A stretch of DNA of 64,000 bases from Enchytraeus crypticus (taxonomy: Eukaryota; Annelida; Clitellata; Enchytraeida; Enchytraeidae). A program made the translations under genes and the position numbers. The number at the start of each line of letters is the position of its first letter. Position 1 is the stretch's first letter. The notes under the pieces were generated by a model. The model did no database searches and was not told where the DNA came from. It saw nothing but the letters and a program-made list of their open reading frames with translations. This document shows positions 47,401 through 57,685 of this stretch, in pieces. The stretch is taken from positions 413,001-477,000 of the forward strand of contig CAJHZI010000695.1 of the NCBI GenBank assembly GCA_905160935.1, in the 5' to 3' direction.

Positions 47401-50400
47401 ATCAACGGTAGCAACTTCAAATTTTATATCCAGATTATCGCCAATATAGTTGGAAAATCTTTCTTCAAAATTATCACCCGAGTCACCTGAATTTTCGTTG
47501 CACAATTTTGAAAAAATTCCGCGAAATTATTAGCAATTAAATTACTATCATTAATGTTATTAATTAAAGAGCAACATTCAGCCTTAGAAGCACCAAACTT
47601 TGCATTCCAAACATTCCAAAAAGTGTTATTATCTTTATTTAAGAGGGCCTCATGCAGTGAGTTAGAGAGCTGATTTCTTTCAGTTTTTATTTTATTAGCT
47701 AAGAATGATCTATATTCACGTTTAGCCTTCGCTTTAGCTATATAGATATCTCCAGATTTGGGACGTCCTGATTCTTTCCACACTCTGTGAGTCTGAATAG
47801 ATTTTGCTTTTAAGGTATTACCTTCGGCATCCCACCAATATTTGTAAAAATTGATTTTTTACCTTAACATTTTCAGCGGCTGTTTTATTTAAACATAGAA
47901 TTATGGTTTCATAAAAGTGTTCTATAATTTCATTGCTTGAAACATGACTAGAACGTGCACACGATGCCACAAAATGTTTCATATTATGCCATAATGGTGT
48001 GAACAATGCATACGTAGAATCATAGTACAATTTCAATCGCTGTGGTCCCAACGCAAAACATTATGAGAGCGATTAACCTTAGGCCTACTCTGCTCCTGAA
48101 CGAAGTTGTCCGTTGCTGATGTCACTTTAGTCAGGTCAATACAATCACTGATAGATAATAAGACAGGATTATGATTTGACATATTTAAAGGACTATCAAT
48201 GATATTGCAATCTTGAACACTTACATAAAAATTCCTACTAATAATAAAGTAGTCTATTAAACTATATCTGCCAGCTGCTTCATTGGAAAATGTGTAATCC
48301 AATGAATCAGCGTTAGATAAAAATTATCACATAATAGCAAATCACTTTGAGACATAAACTGTTTAAACGCAGTTACAGACCAGTCATTTTTTCCGCTTAT
48401 GAGATTTAGATTTAAATCGCCTCCTAAAACAATATTGCAATCATTAAACTCCTAAATTGAATTTCAATTTCAGCCAGGGTATCGTTACATATTTCTCTAT
48501 CGGATTCCGTTTTAATATTTGGCAAATAAACATTTACAAATAAAGTTTTACCAAGTACAATACAAACAAATCTCTCACACGCTTTAGTGCATTTTATAAA
48601 TTTAACTAAATCAAGTTTAATTAGCACTCCTACTCCCCCACTTGGGCGCCCAATTAAAAGAGACGAGGAGACCTTATGTTCCATAGCGGAGATCCCGTAA
48701 AACATATAATTGTCAGACAATTTCTCAATTTTGTGCATATTGTCAGGAGTAAGCCACAGTTCTTGTAAGAATATTATATCTGGTGTTATTGAATTATTGT
48801 TAGAATTGCACAATGATTTAAAAGTATTTTGCCTTGATTAAAACCGTGACAGTTGTAGGTCATAACGACTAGAGTACTATTAATACTATTCAATGCAGCC
48901 ATTGTTAGATTCATCTGTCACAGTTTCGCTTACTACTGCCAATTCAATGGCACTACTACACGCAGAATGAACAATGGCTGACGTATTGGCTATCACGGCA
49001 TCCGTATATATTGTATATATGTACATGTATATACGAGGGGCAGTCATAAAGTTCGAGGACTACATTTATTACACAAAAACTGTTAATGCTATTTACAAAA
49101 TTTAAGTTTGGCCTTCAAAATACATCCCTTGGGAATCGATACACTTCGTCCAGCGATCCTTCCAAGCCTCGAAGTAGTGCCATAGGCCATTCTTGGACAG
49201 CACCTTCAGCGCACCCGAAACAGCTGCGTTGACCTCATCGTCTGACTGAAACCGTTGACCACGGAGGTAATTTTTCAGGTCAGGAAATAGAGAATGGTCA
49301 CAGGGAGCAAGGTCAGGTGAGTAGGCAGGGTGAGCAAGCAGTTCACAGCCGATTTCAGCGATGGTCTGCTGGCAAATCTGGGACCGGTGAGCTGGCGCAT
49401 TATCGTGGTGCAAGATCCATCCATTTCATCTTCAGTCAGCAGCCTGGGCACCCATCGTGCGCATACTTTGTTAAATCCAAGTTCATTTAAGATTACTGCA
49501 ACTGATCCATGACTTATACCAACTTCATTCTGTAGTTCTTGCATGGTAATTCTGCGATTTTGAAGCACCAGTTCATTGATTTTGACCATATTTCGGTCGT
49601 TAACTGAAGTTGAAGGCCTGCCTGAGCGTTCCTGAGACTGCACCAATTCTTCACCACTTTTAAAACGATTATACCATTTGCTAACATTTGATTTTGGTGC
49701 AGAGCCTTCTCCATATGCTGTAGTCAACATTTGAAGCGCTTCCGTTTGAGTTTTGCCAAGCTTAAAGCAAAATTTGATCGAATAACGAACTTCTAACTTT
49801 GACGCCATTTTGTTTGTTTATTTGTCTGACTGGGTGTAAAATAGTATCAACACAGAAATGTTTCTATATCCGGTTGCGTTGACCCATAGGGCAAGTAATT
49901 ATATCAGAAGAAAGCCAAGAAAATAAGCTTTCACAATATGTCAGTCTAACGTTTGAAGATCCCACACCCTTTTCGAATTTTGACTAGTCCTCGAACTTTA
50001 TGACCGCCCCTCGTATTGGCCTAAGTGTTAACTCTTTATGATTAATAATATTTGGCCTACACGCTTTGTTCTTTGAACTGATTTTCTGGATTTTTGGAAG
50101 TTGCACCGTTTTTGGACCTTCTTTTTGCTCGCCGGCTTGATTTTGTTTCAATATCGCTCGATGTTGTCATTGATGACTGTAGCACTCTATTAATCATTAT
50201 AAGTTCATGGATTTTAGAAAACTTCATTTACACATCGCTAAAAATCTAAATCTAAATTATACATCCCTACTGCTATGTGTAAAATGCAATGGTCCATACT
50301 TCAGAAAAAAATATTTTTTTGCTAATAAGTGTACGTTAAAAGTCAAGGTCAGAAGCCCGAAGATACCTTAAAGACATCAGGTGTAGCGGTGAAGAGTTTT

Positions 50401-51054
50401 AATTTTACTCTCCGATCAGCTCTACTGCGAATTGCCCTCAGGATCAGCCATTTAAAACTTCATACCGTTACCTATTGCATTTACAATGAGCTACTAAGGC
50501 ATTTATATAATAACAACTTTAGAACAACACTATTTATATTTAAATTCCCGGTTGGAATCAATATGTATCAGAATATAAAAAACATCAAAAATTAATAACT
50601 CGATCATAAGGCTAAAAAACATAAAAATCTGTAAAGTGAGTTATCTAAGTCGTAGAAAGGAGCTCTAGAACTCATTAAATAGGAAATTCGTTATATTTTC
50701 AATTATCATTTCAATAATGCAATCATAATTCGTAATAAAAGAGAAATTTGATTGACAAAAAGACCACTTTATTCATATATTTATACACGTGCCACACTCA
50801 CTCATAATAACTCATGAAATTTTGATTGCTTGTATCTCCGTTAATATTCAAGCTACAAACTTCATAACTTTTTCATTTGAAAGACTTCTTCTGGATCTAT
50901 GAACTTGACAAATTTCAGCTATTTACTCTAAATAGAAATATATAGAAAAAATGCTCCAAAATAAGGTAGCCCTGGTTTTGTCCCCTTTATTTTCAGGGCT
51001 TCCTTATTAAGCGTTTTTCACTATGTTAGGGCTCCTTTACTCAGTGGATACATT

Positions 51055-51116
<62 letters not shown>

Positions 51117-52135
51117 GTTTGTGAATAGGTTATGCCGAGAACAGAGATAGAGGACAAGATAATTTATTGTAATCTATGCAATAAACAATCATATTGTATC
51201 ATATCGTACCTCTGCTATTATTTTCACTGTGTTTTGGTTTAGTTTGCCAATCTTTTAAATCTAGTAAGAGCTATAATAGTGTCAGTCTTCATTCAGCATC
51301 TCTGAATGTTGAATAGGCTAATATGGATTCTATGTCTAATGTAGAAAAGCTAATAAGCTTAGATTAACGTCACTTTCCTCACTCGAAAGCGATGTCAGTG
51401 ACGGACGAGGCCAGGATTTGAACCCCGCACACACTGATCCGCGGTCGAGTGTCTTACCGACTTCGTCACTGGCTCTATTTGACAAAATTTAGAGCTTTGA
51501 GCAAAGGTATTAAAATATTTAAGGAAAAGATTTGTGGGCTTTGAGGAAAGGTTCTAAAATATGTTAGGAAAGGTATTGAGAATAGGGCATAAAAGACTCT
51601 ATTGCGTGACATTTGTTTTTATTTACACACTTAACTTACATCACGGATTATCGAGTGTCCTTGTTTAGTTACAGTTTTTCCAGTTTCATAGTTTTCCTTC
51701 TCCCTTCTTGAATAATAGCAACATTTACGTTTGCTGACGCCCCAATTGCAGCCAGTGCATAAGCAAGAATAACCTTTCAATATCTCTAAGTTTTTATTAA
51801 AATCTATCAGCAATTGGTCTTCCAAATGGTCACTCATTAAATAACTAACCGAGCCCGACGTTCCTTAACTACGTCTATTGCGCGCACGTTCTTCAAGTTG
51901 CGCCAGCACTTGTTCGAATGATACTACACGACAGTCGAATTCGAATCAAGCTTTACTAGTTTTTAAGGAGGAGACTACACACGATAATGTAACTAATAGA
52001 TCCAATGTCAACGACAGTTTTCTCTCTCTAAGGGATATCAGTTATCTCTCATATATCAGTTATATATCAGTTATATTATATATATTATATTATATATTAG
52101 TTATATTATATATTATATTATAGTTATATTATCAG

Positions 52136-52214
<79 letters not shown>

Positions 52215-53514
52215 TTATATTATCAGTTATATATCAGTTATGGCAGGGGCAGGACGAGATTAGGAATGTTAAGATGATTTAAAGATCCACTCATATGTGG
52301 AAATGAAGAGGAAGGCGGAAGACAGAGAAGAGTAGAGGCGTTATGTACCATGGACCTGCCAGTAGGCAGTGCACTAAGAGAGAGATATCAGTTATAGATA
52401 TCTCTCTAAGGGATATCAGTTGTCGGGTTGGTCAAGGATTTGATTCCCACACTTACTGGTGAGGAGTAGACAACTAAGGTAGCAAGATTTCCCTGGGATC
52501 AGCTTTTGAGTATCAAATAATTTCAATACCTATTATATTATGCAATAGATAGGCTGAATGAGAGAGACAACTATGTCTATTGAAGTACACATACACGTAC
52601 ACATGTACATACATGCACAAGGTCATCAAAGAGGGTATATATACCCTACCTAGTTGACAGCCATCAATCACGCAAGAGTAGCCAAACATCCATGTACAAT
52701 TGAAAATTAGAGAAAAAGCAGTAGTAACTAACCAGCGTGCAAGTTGAAAAGACAGTGTACACCAATTGTCGGTATAATAATGAAACCACACACTAAGATA
52801 TATTCAAGCAAGTTTAAGCGCAAATGATACGACATTGAGCTATGGCAGGGAGATTAATATAAAAGAGACGAAAGTTATGAGAGTGTCCAATAATAAAGGT
52901 GAAGTTAATATCACAATAAATGGTACGAAATTGGAACAGGTAAGGAGTTTCAAATATTTGGGTCATACTATAACCGATGACGGGAAATGTGAGACAGAAA
53001 CATGCAGTAGGATTGCTCAAGCAAAAGCGGCCTTTGGTAGTAGAAAAGAACTATTAACAAAAAGTCTATAGAAAGACACAAAGATAAAGATAGTGAAAAC
53101 TTTGGTTTGGACCACGCTATTGTATGTATGTGAAACATGAACCTAAAGGAAGGAAGATATTAGGAAACTGGAGGCATTGGAAATGTGGATTTGGAGAAGA
53201 ATGGAGAGGATTAACTGGACTCAAAAGGTTACAATTGAGAAAGTTCTGGAGAGAGTTGGTACAGATGGACAGTTGATAAATGTATTAAAAAATAGGAAGA
53301 AGAGTTGGATAGGACACATTCTAAGGGGGAAGGTCTATTAAAAGAGATCATAGAAGGTAGAATGGAAGGAAAAAGAGGCAGGGGCAGACCGAGATTAGGT
53401 ATGTTAGATGATTTAAAGACCCACTCATATGTGGAAATGAAGAGGAAGGCGGAAGACAGAGAAGAGTGGAGGCGTTATATACCATGGACCTGCCAGCAGG
53501 CAGTGCTCTAAGAT

Positions 53515-53550
<36 letters not shown>

Positions 53551-53900
53551 ATATATATATATGCTTTGTAAATGTGCCTATCTGCTTTGTAGACATCGCT
53601 AATGGGCCAGTGGCAGGAGTCTACATCTTACCTGGTTTGTTAATATAATTGTTAATGTAATTAATTATTTATAACATTACATTTTAATATCTTATTGTTA
53701 TTAACTAAGTGAGTTATTTTGCTGTTTTAATGTTATTCTAAATCATCTAAAGCGAATTCGAGTGATATTTGACAGTGGTATTTAAGGACCTTTGATTGTA
53801 TAATTTCACATGTAATTCACTGTAGTTTTTAAATTTTTACTAAACTCGCAATTGTTATAAGGGACTCATTGGTACAAGAGTAAACTTCTGAGTTTATCTG

Positions 53901-53965
<65 letters not shown>

Positions 53966-55206
53966 ACATGTACATAGTTTGGTTCCTACGATTTTATATA
54001 TATTTTACATGTACATAGTTTGGTTCCTATCTTCTTATGCAAGTGCCTCAACAAGGCCTTTATTTCCATACATATTCTGTTGTTGAACACCTATATTAAT
54101 AACATTATTATTATTCCTATAATATATTTAATGGCTGGATCAAATGGCGATGTCGGTGAGATACTCGACCGCGGATTGGTATGTACGGGGTTCAAATCGT
54201 GGGCTCGCCTGTCACTGACATCGCTTTCGAGTTAGGAAACTGGCGGTATGGTTACCTTTAGCTTTTACTTCAAGTTAGTTAATATTTAAATAGAACTTAT
54301 TTCTAGCCAAATTCGTTAGGTGCGGTTATATATAATATTATTGTATTGTATAATACAATAATTTCTAATCGAATTGTTGTATTAGAGTGTTATGAGTATA
54401 ATGAAGAAATGCGTGTACTACTATGTATTACATTGCAGAGGATGTTTCACTTTTTTATGCTCATTCTGATGACGATCCTAGCCATACTAGGAACGGCGCA
54501 GAGCTCTATATCTCTCACACTCTCCTACTCATTCCTGCGTGGTGATAAATCAGTAAGAATTATCTAAGTTTTCTATTAACTCACACAACACTGACATATA
54601 TATTCTAGACTCGGTCAATGACCTAGAGAATAATATACTTAATACTGTAGTTTATACTTTATTTTTTATTATATAAACAATGTTCATCATTTTCATGAGA
54701 GACAAAATCATTCTCAGATAAAATAAATGCTTACATTTAGACTCATGACACAAATAATATAACATATCAAATGTGTCCCAATAAAAATAAGTCGAAATTT
54801 TCACCTAGACCACTGTGCAATAGTTAAAACAGACAATTTTTTAAATAGCACCACGATTCAATTATTGATAATAGTCCTAATATTGAAAAAGATAATATTG
54901 ATATAATAATATTGAGGAAGACAGAGACTTGGGATGCTGGATGACTTGATAACTACTTAATATGTTGATTTAAAGAGAAAGGTAGAGATGAGAAATATAT
55001 GGAAGAGTTATATGCCACGGACCTGCCAATAAACACCATACCAAATGAGATATATTGACCTTCAATAGAGATGTATTGCTATTTGCTTTCAGAAACTTCA
55101 CCAGTATGACAAAACATCAACCGAGAGTCACGTGATACAGATAGAACAAGCTCCGCCCCTGCCAATCAAATCTCTACCAGTAGACATTATGGGCGTGGTC
55201 CGGTAG
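41296..55206 (+). CDS. CD20/MS4A-like four-span membrane protein C, five exons
   Basis: Exons 41296-41469, 43126-43182, 44066-44158, 54439-54552 and 55093-55206, all phase 0, 183 aa. A charged N-terminus (EMGEVKWKK, as in gene B) precedes span 1 (VKLGLFIVGAQVAMSSL) and the LWCGAL turn. Span 2 is MMFSGVAGAFISRK, span 3 LIAHLIFCLITTISCTFLA, span 4 MFHFFMLILMTILAILG. The 37-aa tail contains SHVIQIEQAPPLPIKSLP exactly as in B. It is closest to B by exon lengths and sequence; A is more distant. The 10.3-kb intron 3 carries a LINE and a mariner without harming the frame. No disruption is seen. Family role: a membrane protein of the CD20 type, partners unknown. Confidence 0.8.
41508..41612 (-). mobile_element. 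SINE family SA, inverted, shortened
   Basis: Begins 38 bases after the exon 1 donor: GGTTAACGTCAGTTTCCTCA to CACTGGCTCTAGC, with part of the tRNA region deleted. Confidence 0.75.
41793..41860 (-). mobile_element. 5S rRNA-derived SINE fragment, family S5
   Basis: The reverse complement contains AAGTTAAGCAACGTCGGGCG and GGTTAATACGTGGATGGG, the 5S internal promoter region, degraded. Confidence 0.65.
42640..42692 (+). mobile_element. Retroelement tail, family TD, short
   Basis: TATCCCGACCCTGGTTAACT, AAATCAAGGGAGG, TGATGGTGATG. Confidence 0.5.
43126..43182 (+). CDS. Gene C exon 2 (span 2)
   Basis: Acceptor GTTCAG; 19 codons MMFSGVAGAFISRKSSRTL; GTATTT donor. Confidence 0.85.
43203..43495. repeat. 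(TCAC)n and (CT)n array
   Basis: Over 200 bases of CACT tetramers with a short CACC block. Begins 20 bases after gene C exon 2; the THSLTHSL frames are artefacts. Confidence 0.97.
43755..43815 (-). mobile_element. LC LINE tail fragment
   Basis: ATCAATCAACAAGAATTTAA then CGTCCGGTTCCTCGC. Confidence 0.5.
44066..44158 (+). CDS. Gene C exon 3 (span 3)
   Basis: Acceptor TTATAG; 31 codons LIAHLIFCLITTISCTFLAV...GYIRE; GTAGGT donor. Confidence 0.85.
44270..44425 (+). repeat. RE tail and (AAT)n array
   Basis: AGACCGAGTTCGGCCATGAC then GCTATATAAG and a pure AAT array; the polyisoleucine frame on the minus strand is an artefact. Confidence 0.8.
44555..44830. repeat. 39-bp tandem satellite
   Basis: Unit AAGTTATTAATGATATAAAT plus TAAGCTGAATAAAGTAGCC, about seven copies, in gene C intron 3. 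Confidence 0.95.
45060..45260 (-). mobile_element. LINE family LC 3' end
   Basis: AAGTTCGGTTCCTCACCCGA, GGCAATGTCAGGGACGTCTC, same order as at 8405-8460. Confidence 0.5.
45800..49015 (-). pseudogene. Nearly full-length APE-type LINE (CR1/jockey-like) in gene C intron 3
   Basis: The minus strand shows the end of ORF1 (stop at 48886), then ORF2 starting MAALNSINSTLVVMTYNCHG at 48902, 17 bases inside ORF1. ORF2 has endonuclease blocks (NCHGFNQGK, PDIIFLQELW, SGGVGVLIK, LIDYFIISR, MSNHNPVLLS), then reverse transcriptase blocks (GKASGMNNITCEHL, LIIPIPKGDR, ENYRGITISCMLSKIFE, SLDVSKAFD, TSGVRQGGILSPILF, and FMYADDLILL with the catalytic YADD) and a C-terminal domain to 45940. Frames change near 48820, 48420, 48040, 47800, 47490, 46900 and 46530, so it is inactive. 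The 5' end of ORF1 is missing. The short region past ORF2 has an AATAAA-like signal near 45810. Confidence 0.88.
49034..50013 (-). mobile_element. Mariner transposon with an internal deletion
   Basis: Inverted repeats of 27 bp (CGAGGGGCAGTCATAAAGTT... and its mirror) with one difference, flanked by TA. The minus strand encodes a mariner transposase from MASKLEVRYSIKFCFKLGKT through the helix-turn-helix region to WVPRLLTEDE. It then jumps to HHDNAPAHRS and SPDLAPCDHSLFPDL, the last two catalytic aspartates with exactly 34 residues between them. The stretch with the first catalytic aspartate is deleted (near 49420) and the frame changes, so it cannot encode an active enzyme; it could be moved in trans. 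Confidence 0.93.
50070..50205 (+). mobile_element. CR1/L2-like LINE 3' tail, family LA
   Basis: TTGCACCGTTTTTGGACC, CGCTCGATGTTGTCATTGAT, GACTGTAGCACTC, then an AT-rich end. Confidence 0.65.
50330..50480 (-). mobile_element. SINE family SB, degraded
   Basis: TTTTACTCTCCGATCAGC, CTCAGGATCAGCCATTTAAA and ACTTCATACCGTTACC in the order of the SB minus-strand copies; box B region deleted. Confidence 0.55.
50490..51340. other. Gene C intron 3, unrecognised part
   Basis: Apart from an AAT array at 51058-51117 no repeat or exon is recognised. Confidence 0.5.
51345..51478 (-). mobile_element. SINE family SA, inverted
   Basis: AGATTAACGTCACTTTCC to CGTCACTGGCTC; box B reads GGATTTGAACCCC on the plus strand. 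Confidence 0.75.
51810..51872 (-). mobile_element. 5S rRNA-derived SINE fragment, family S5
   Basis: The reverse complement has AGTTAAGGAACGTCGGGCTC and GGTTAGTTATTTAATGAG, matching the 5S internal region with changes. Confidence 0.6.
52040..52240. repeat. TATCAGTTA and (TA)n arrays
   Basis: TATATCAGTTAT-type short repeats flank a long TA run. The motif recurs after the RTE1 tail at 52385. Confidence 0.9.
52240..52390 (+). pseudogene. RTE1 LINE extreme 3' end
   Basis: GGGGCAGGACGAGATTAGGA, then the [14 protein letters not shown] codons and GGCAGTGCACTAAGAG. Confidence 0.75.
52820..53515 (+). pseudogene. RTE1 LINE 3' part
   Basis: FKYLGHTITDDGKCETE, then stops at 53069 and 53138 and frame shifts, then [20 protein letters not shown]; ends GCAGTGCTCTAAGA directly in a TA array (53516-53562). 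About 600 bases of ORF2 C-terminus survive. Confidence 0.82.
53910..53965. repeat. (TA)n microsatellite
   Basis: Pure TA, followed by a duplicated TTTTACATGTACATAGTTTG block (53962-54029). Confidence 0.95.
54131..54270 (+). mobile_element. SINE family SA
   Basis: GGCTGGATCAAATGGCGATG, GGGTTCAAATCGTGGGCTCG, CACTGACATCGCTTTCGAGT; ends 170 bases before gene C exon 4. Confidence 0.78.
54439..54552 (+). CDS. Gene C exon 4 (span 4)
   Basis: Acceptor ATTGCAG; 38 codons RMFHFFMLILMTILAILGTA...RGDKS; GTAAGA donor. Confidence 0.85.
54900..55055 (+). pseudogene. RTE2 LINE 3' end
   Basis: GACAGAGACTTGGGATGCTG, TAACTACTTAATATGTTGAT, CACGGACCTGCCAAT; matches 35970-36080. Confidence 0.65.
55093..55206 (+). 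CDS. Gene C exon 5 (tail, stop)
   Basis: Acceptor CTTTCAG; 37 codons KLHQYDKTSTESHV...DIMGVVR and TAG. Confidence 0.85.
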   Translation, partial: KLHQYDKTSTESHVIQIEQAPPLPIKSLPVDIMGVVR

Positions 55207-55249
55207 TCTAAGAGTAACATGAAGAATTAATATGGAATACATTTTATAT

Positions 55250-55319
55250 ATACATATACACGTATATATACAGTGTATATATATATCATATATACATAAG
55301 CCTGTATATATATGCATGT

Positions 55320-55381
<62 letters not shown>

Positions 55382-55430
55382 GCGTATATACCTTATATAC
55401 ATGTATATATATACATGTATATATATATAT
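55250..55430. repeat. (TA)n / TATACATG arrays
   Basis: Long TA runs with CATGTATA interruptions, ending at an RTE1 tail. Confidence 0.93.
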
Positions 55431-55431
55431 A

Positions 55432-55709
55432 TATCTTAGTGCACTGCCTACTGGCAGGTCCATGGTACATAACGCCTCCACTCTTCTCTGTCTTCCGCCT
55501 TCCTCTTCATTTCCACATATGAGTGGGTCTTTAAATCATCTAACATACCTAATCTCGGCCTGCCCCTGCCTCTTTTTCCTTCCATTCTACCTTCTATGAC
55601 CTCTTCGAATAGACCTTCCCCCCCTTAGAATGTGTCCTATCCATCTCTTCTTCCTGTTTTTTAATACATTTATCAACTGTCCATCTGTACCAACTCTCTC
55701 CAGGACTTC

Positions 55710-55715
<6 letters not shown>
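55432..55715 (-). pseudogene. RTE1 LINE 3' end between two TA arrays
   Basis: Minus-strand codons for [18 protein letters not shown] and the SWIGHILRG-type block; the tail (GCAGTGCACTAAGA) enters one TA array and the 5' truncation point enters another (55713-55785). Confidence 0.8.

Positions 55716-55786
<71 letters not shown>
55713..55786. repeat. (TA)n microsatellite
   Basis: Pure TA run of about 70 bases. Confidence 0.95.
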
Positions 55787-55788
<2 letters not shown>

Positions 55789-55934
55789 GGAATAGAATAT
55801 TAACAGATTATTTAGAAATGAACAGCGGTCAGTAATCAACGTATTCGACCTGATTTGTGCACAGATGATGACGTCATTCTGAGTTTTAAATTATGACTTC
55901 AATCTAGCAAGTGCCCGTCGTTACTGCTAAAATA

Positions 55935-56025
55935 ATTATCATCATCATCATCGTCATCATCATCATCATCATCATCATCACTATCGTTATCTTGAATCCT
56001 AATTTAACTAAGGTCGGGATAATAC
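55935..56025 (-). mobile_element. Retroelement tail, family TD
   Basis: ATC run then TTGAATCCTAATTTAACT and AAGGTCGGGATA. Confidence 0.5.
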
Positions 56026-56029
56026 TTTC

Positions 56030-56840
56030 CGTTCTTTTTAAAATAATATATTCTTTTATTTGTGTTCAATCTGACAACCGCAGAAAGTTACAGCACAGAA
56101 ATTCCAACAGACACAACATAACAAATGGCAGATATAGCATAAACAGTTGTAGGCTAGATATAAGAGAGATGAAACTAAAAATTATTTTCGATAACATTTA
56201 CCACATGTATATTAGAACATTACATAAATCAATGGCTTATACTATTCATAATTACCATATAGGGCGCACTGTACTATGTGAATTTCCTACGGGTGATGAA
56301 GTTTTTATCGCTGGTACTGCTTCGTTTTATGGGAAGTAAAGAAAGTTTAGAAAATTGTGTAGCAATTTTTCTGCTAAAGCTATCTGATAGAGAAAACTGT
56401 AAAATGGTGCTATAACAGATGAGTAGTAATATGTAAGATTATGGAAAAGAAATTTTCTGTAAGTAGTAGGATTATTACTATTAGTAGTAGGTCAAGCTAT
56501 TTATAGCTGAATCGAAACTGGGTTTTTCCTGCAGTTTCTATTCTCGGTCAAATGATTATGAGTCTTGAAAAGTTTTCAAGGTCGCGCGACTGCGTGCGTG
56601 GGCGTGCTTTATTTTACGCTTGCGTGTTTTATTATTGATAGGCTGTTGGTATGCTTAAATTATTAATGGCCTAAATTTTAAGGCAGAAAATAGAAATGAG
56701 CTATGTTTTAAGGCTATTCTATGCTTCAAATGATTAACGTTCATCTGAGTATGGATCACTCAAGGCGGAAGAAGGCTAAAAAATAGAATTGTGCTATTTT
56801 TAAGAATAGGTTGTGCTTGGTACATCAAAATGAGCCTTGC
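56030..56840. other. Unrecognised stretch left of the viral relic
   Basis: The frame to 56339 carries REMKLKIIFDNIYHMYIR and EFPTGDEVFIAGTASFY but no recognised family. It may be element-derived. The rest looks non-coding. Confidence 0.35.
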
Positions 56841-56848
56841 TTCATGGT

Positions 56849-57046
56849 ATGGCAAAATTAGATCAATTTTTAAACTCATTCAAAACCATTAAACCGCTAA
56901 GTAACTCTGATATAATAGAAAAATGCAAAGAATTGAAAATTGAACAGTTTAAAGGTGTTTTAATGCGTGATGAATTGCAAGGATCAATCAATAATAACGA
57001 ATGTCTAATTCTTAATATTGACGACAGCTCCGGAGATGACCTCTAA
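56849..57046 (+). pseudogene. Polinton/adintovirus-type cysteine protease, N-terminal half
   Basis: ATG at 56849. The frame contains FKGVLMRDEL and NECLILNIDDSSGDD, the blocks that precede the catalytic histidine in adenovirus-type (Ulp1-like) proteases of Polintons and adintoviruses, which mature capsid proteins. It ends at a stop just where the histidine should come. The other half begins at 57811, after about 770 bases of opposite-strand sequence. Non-functional as it stands; a relic of an animal-virus-like element. Confidence 0.7.
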
Positions 57047-57685
57047 ATTTAATAATCCTGTATGCTCCTTAGGCAACTGGAGTAAACATTTATCCGCTAA
57101 AGTACCACGAAAGTCATCATATACATCTTGTGGTATATCTTCAATGATTGCTATTGTTATGCATTTGAAGTTGTTAACGTATGAACGTAGGATTTTTTCA
57201 ATCACGGGCAGCAGATCTCGATTTGGATACAGTTTATAGAAAACTAACATAAAATTTTGAAGGTATGTAAAGGTTGAGTTAAAAGGTTCATAATATTTAC
57301 ATTTATAGTCATTTATACTTTTCATGAGCACATCTTTTAGAGTGCTACAAGTAGGCATCAAGGTTTTCAGTCTGACACCATCGTCCATTGAAGCTATATG
57401 AAGATATTTTTTGTTTAACACGTCATATGGTTCACTCGGGAAACCAACATTAAATATAAAATTATGCTTCATATCTACATCTCCGTTAATTGAACCGCCA
57501 TTAACACAAAGCTTATTATCAATATTGTTTTGCAGAGCAACGTCATTAGCAACTACGTTTTGTTCTACTTCCTTTAAGATATCTACTCTCAACTGTTCTC
57601 CAAATTGGTTAACAAATCCATCGCAGTACCTCTTTGTAATAACATCCACATCATTTTCAGGAGGGAGCAGATTTAATATGATCAT
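57005..57685 (-). CDS. Uncharacterised ORF of the Polinton/adintovirus relic, 226 aa
   Basis: Intact frame: ITKRYCDGFVNQFGEQ near the start, INGDVDMKHNFIFNVGFP and DVLNKKYLHIA, then a helical C-terminal half. The repeated asparagine-aliphatic-KRY/KKY pattern resembles fibre/collar-like proteins that accompany such elements, but no function is certain. The last dozen or so codons are antisense to the protease half, so the natural C-terminus has probably been replaced at a rearrangement border. Its start overlaps the stop of the upstream small ORF (ATGA), as in compact viral gene blocks. Confidence 0.55.
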   Translation of the reverse strand: MIILNLLPPENDVDVITKRYCDGFVNQFGEQLRVDILKEVEQNVVANDVALQNNIDNKLCVNGGSINGDVDMKHNFIFNVGFPSEPYDVLNKKYLHIASMDDGVRLKTLMPTCSTLKDVLMKSINDYKCKYYEPFNSTFTYLQNFMLVFYKLYPNRDLLPVIEKILRSYVNNFKCITIAIIEDIPQDVYDDFRGTLADKCLLQLPKEHTGLLNLEVISGAVVNIKN

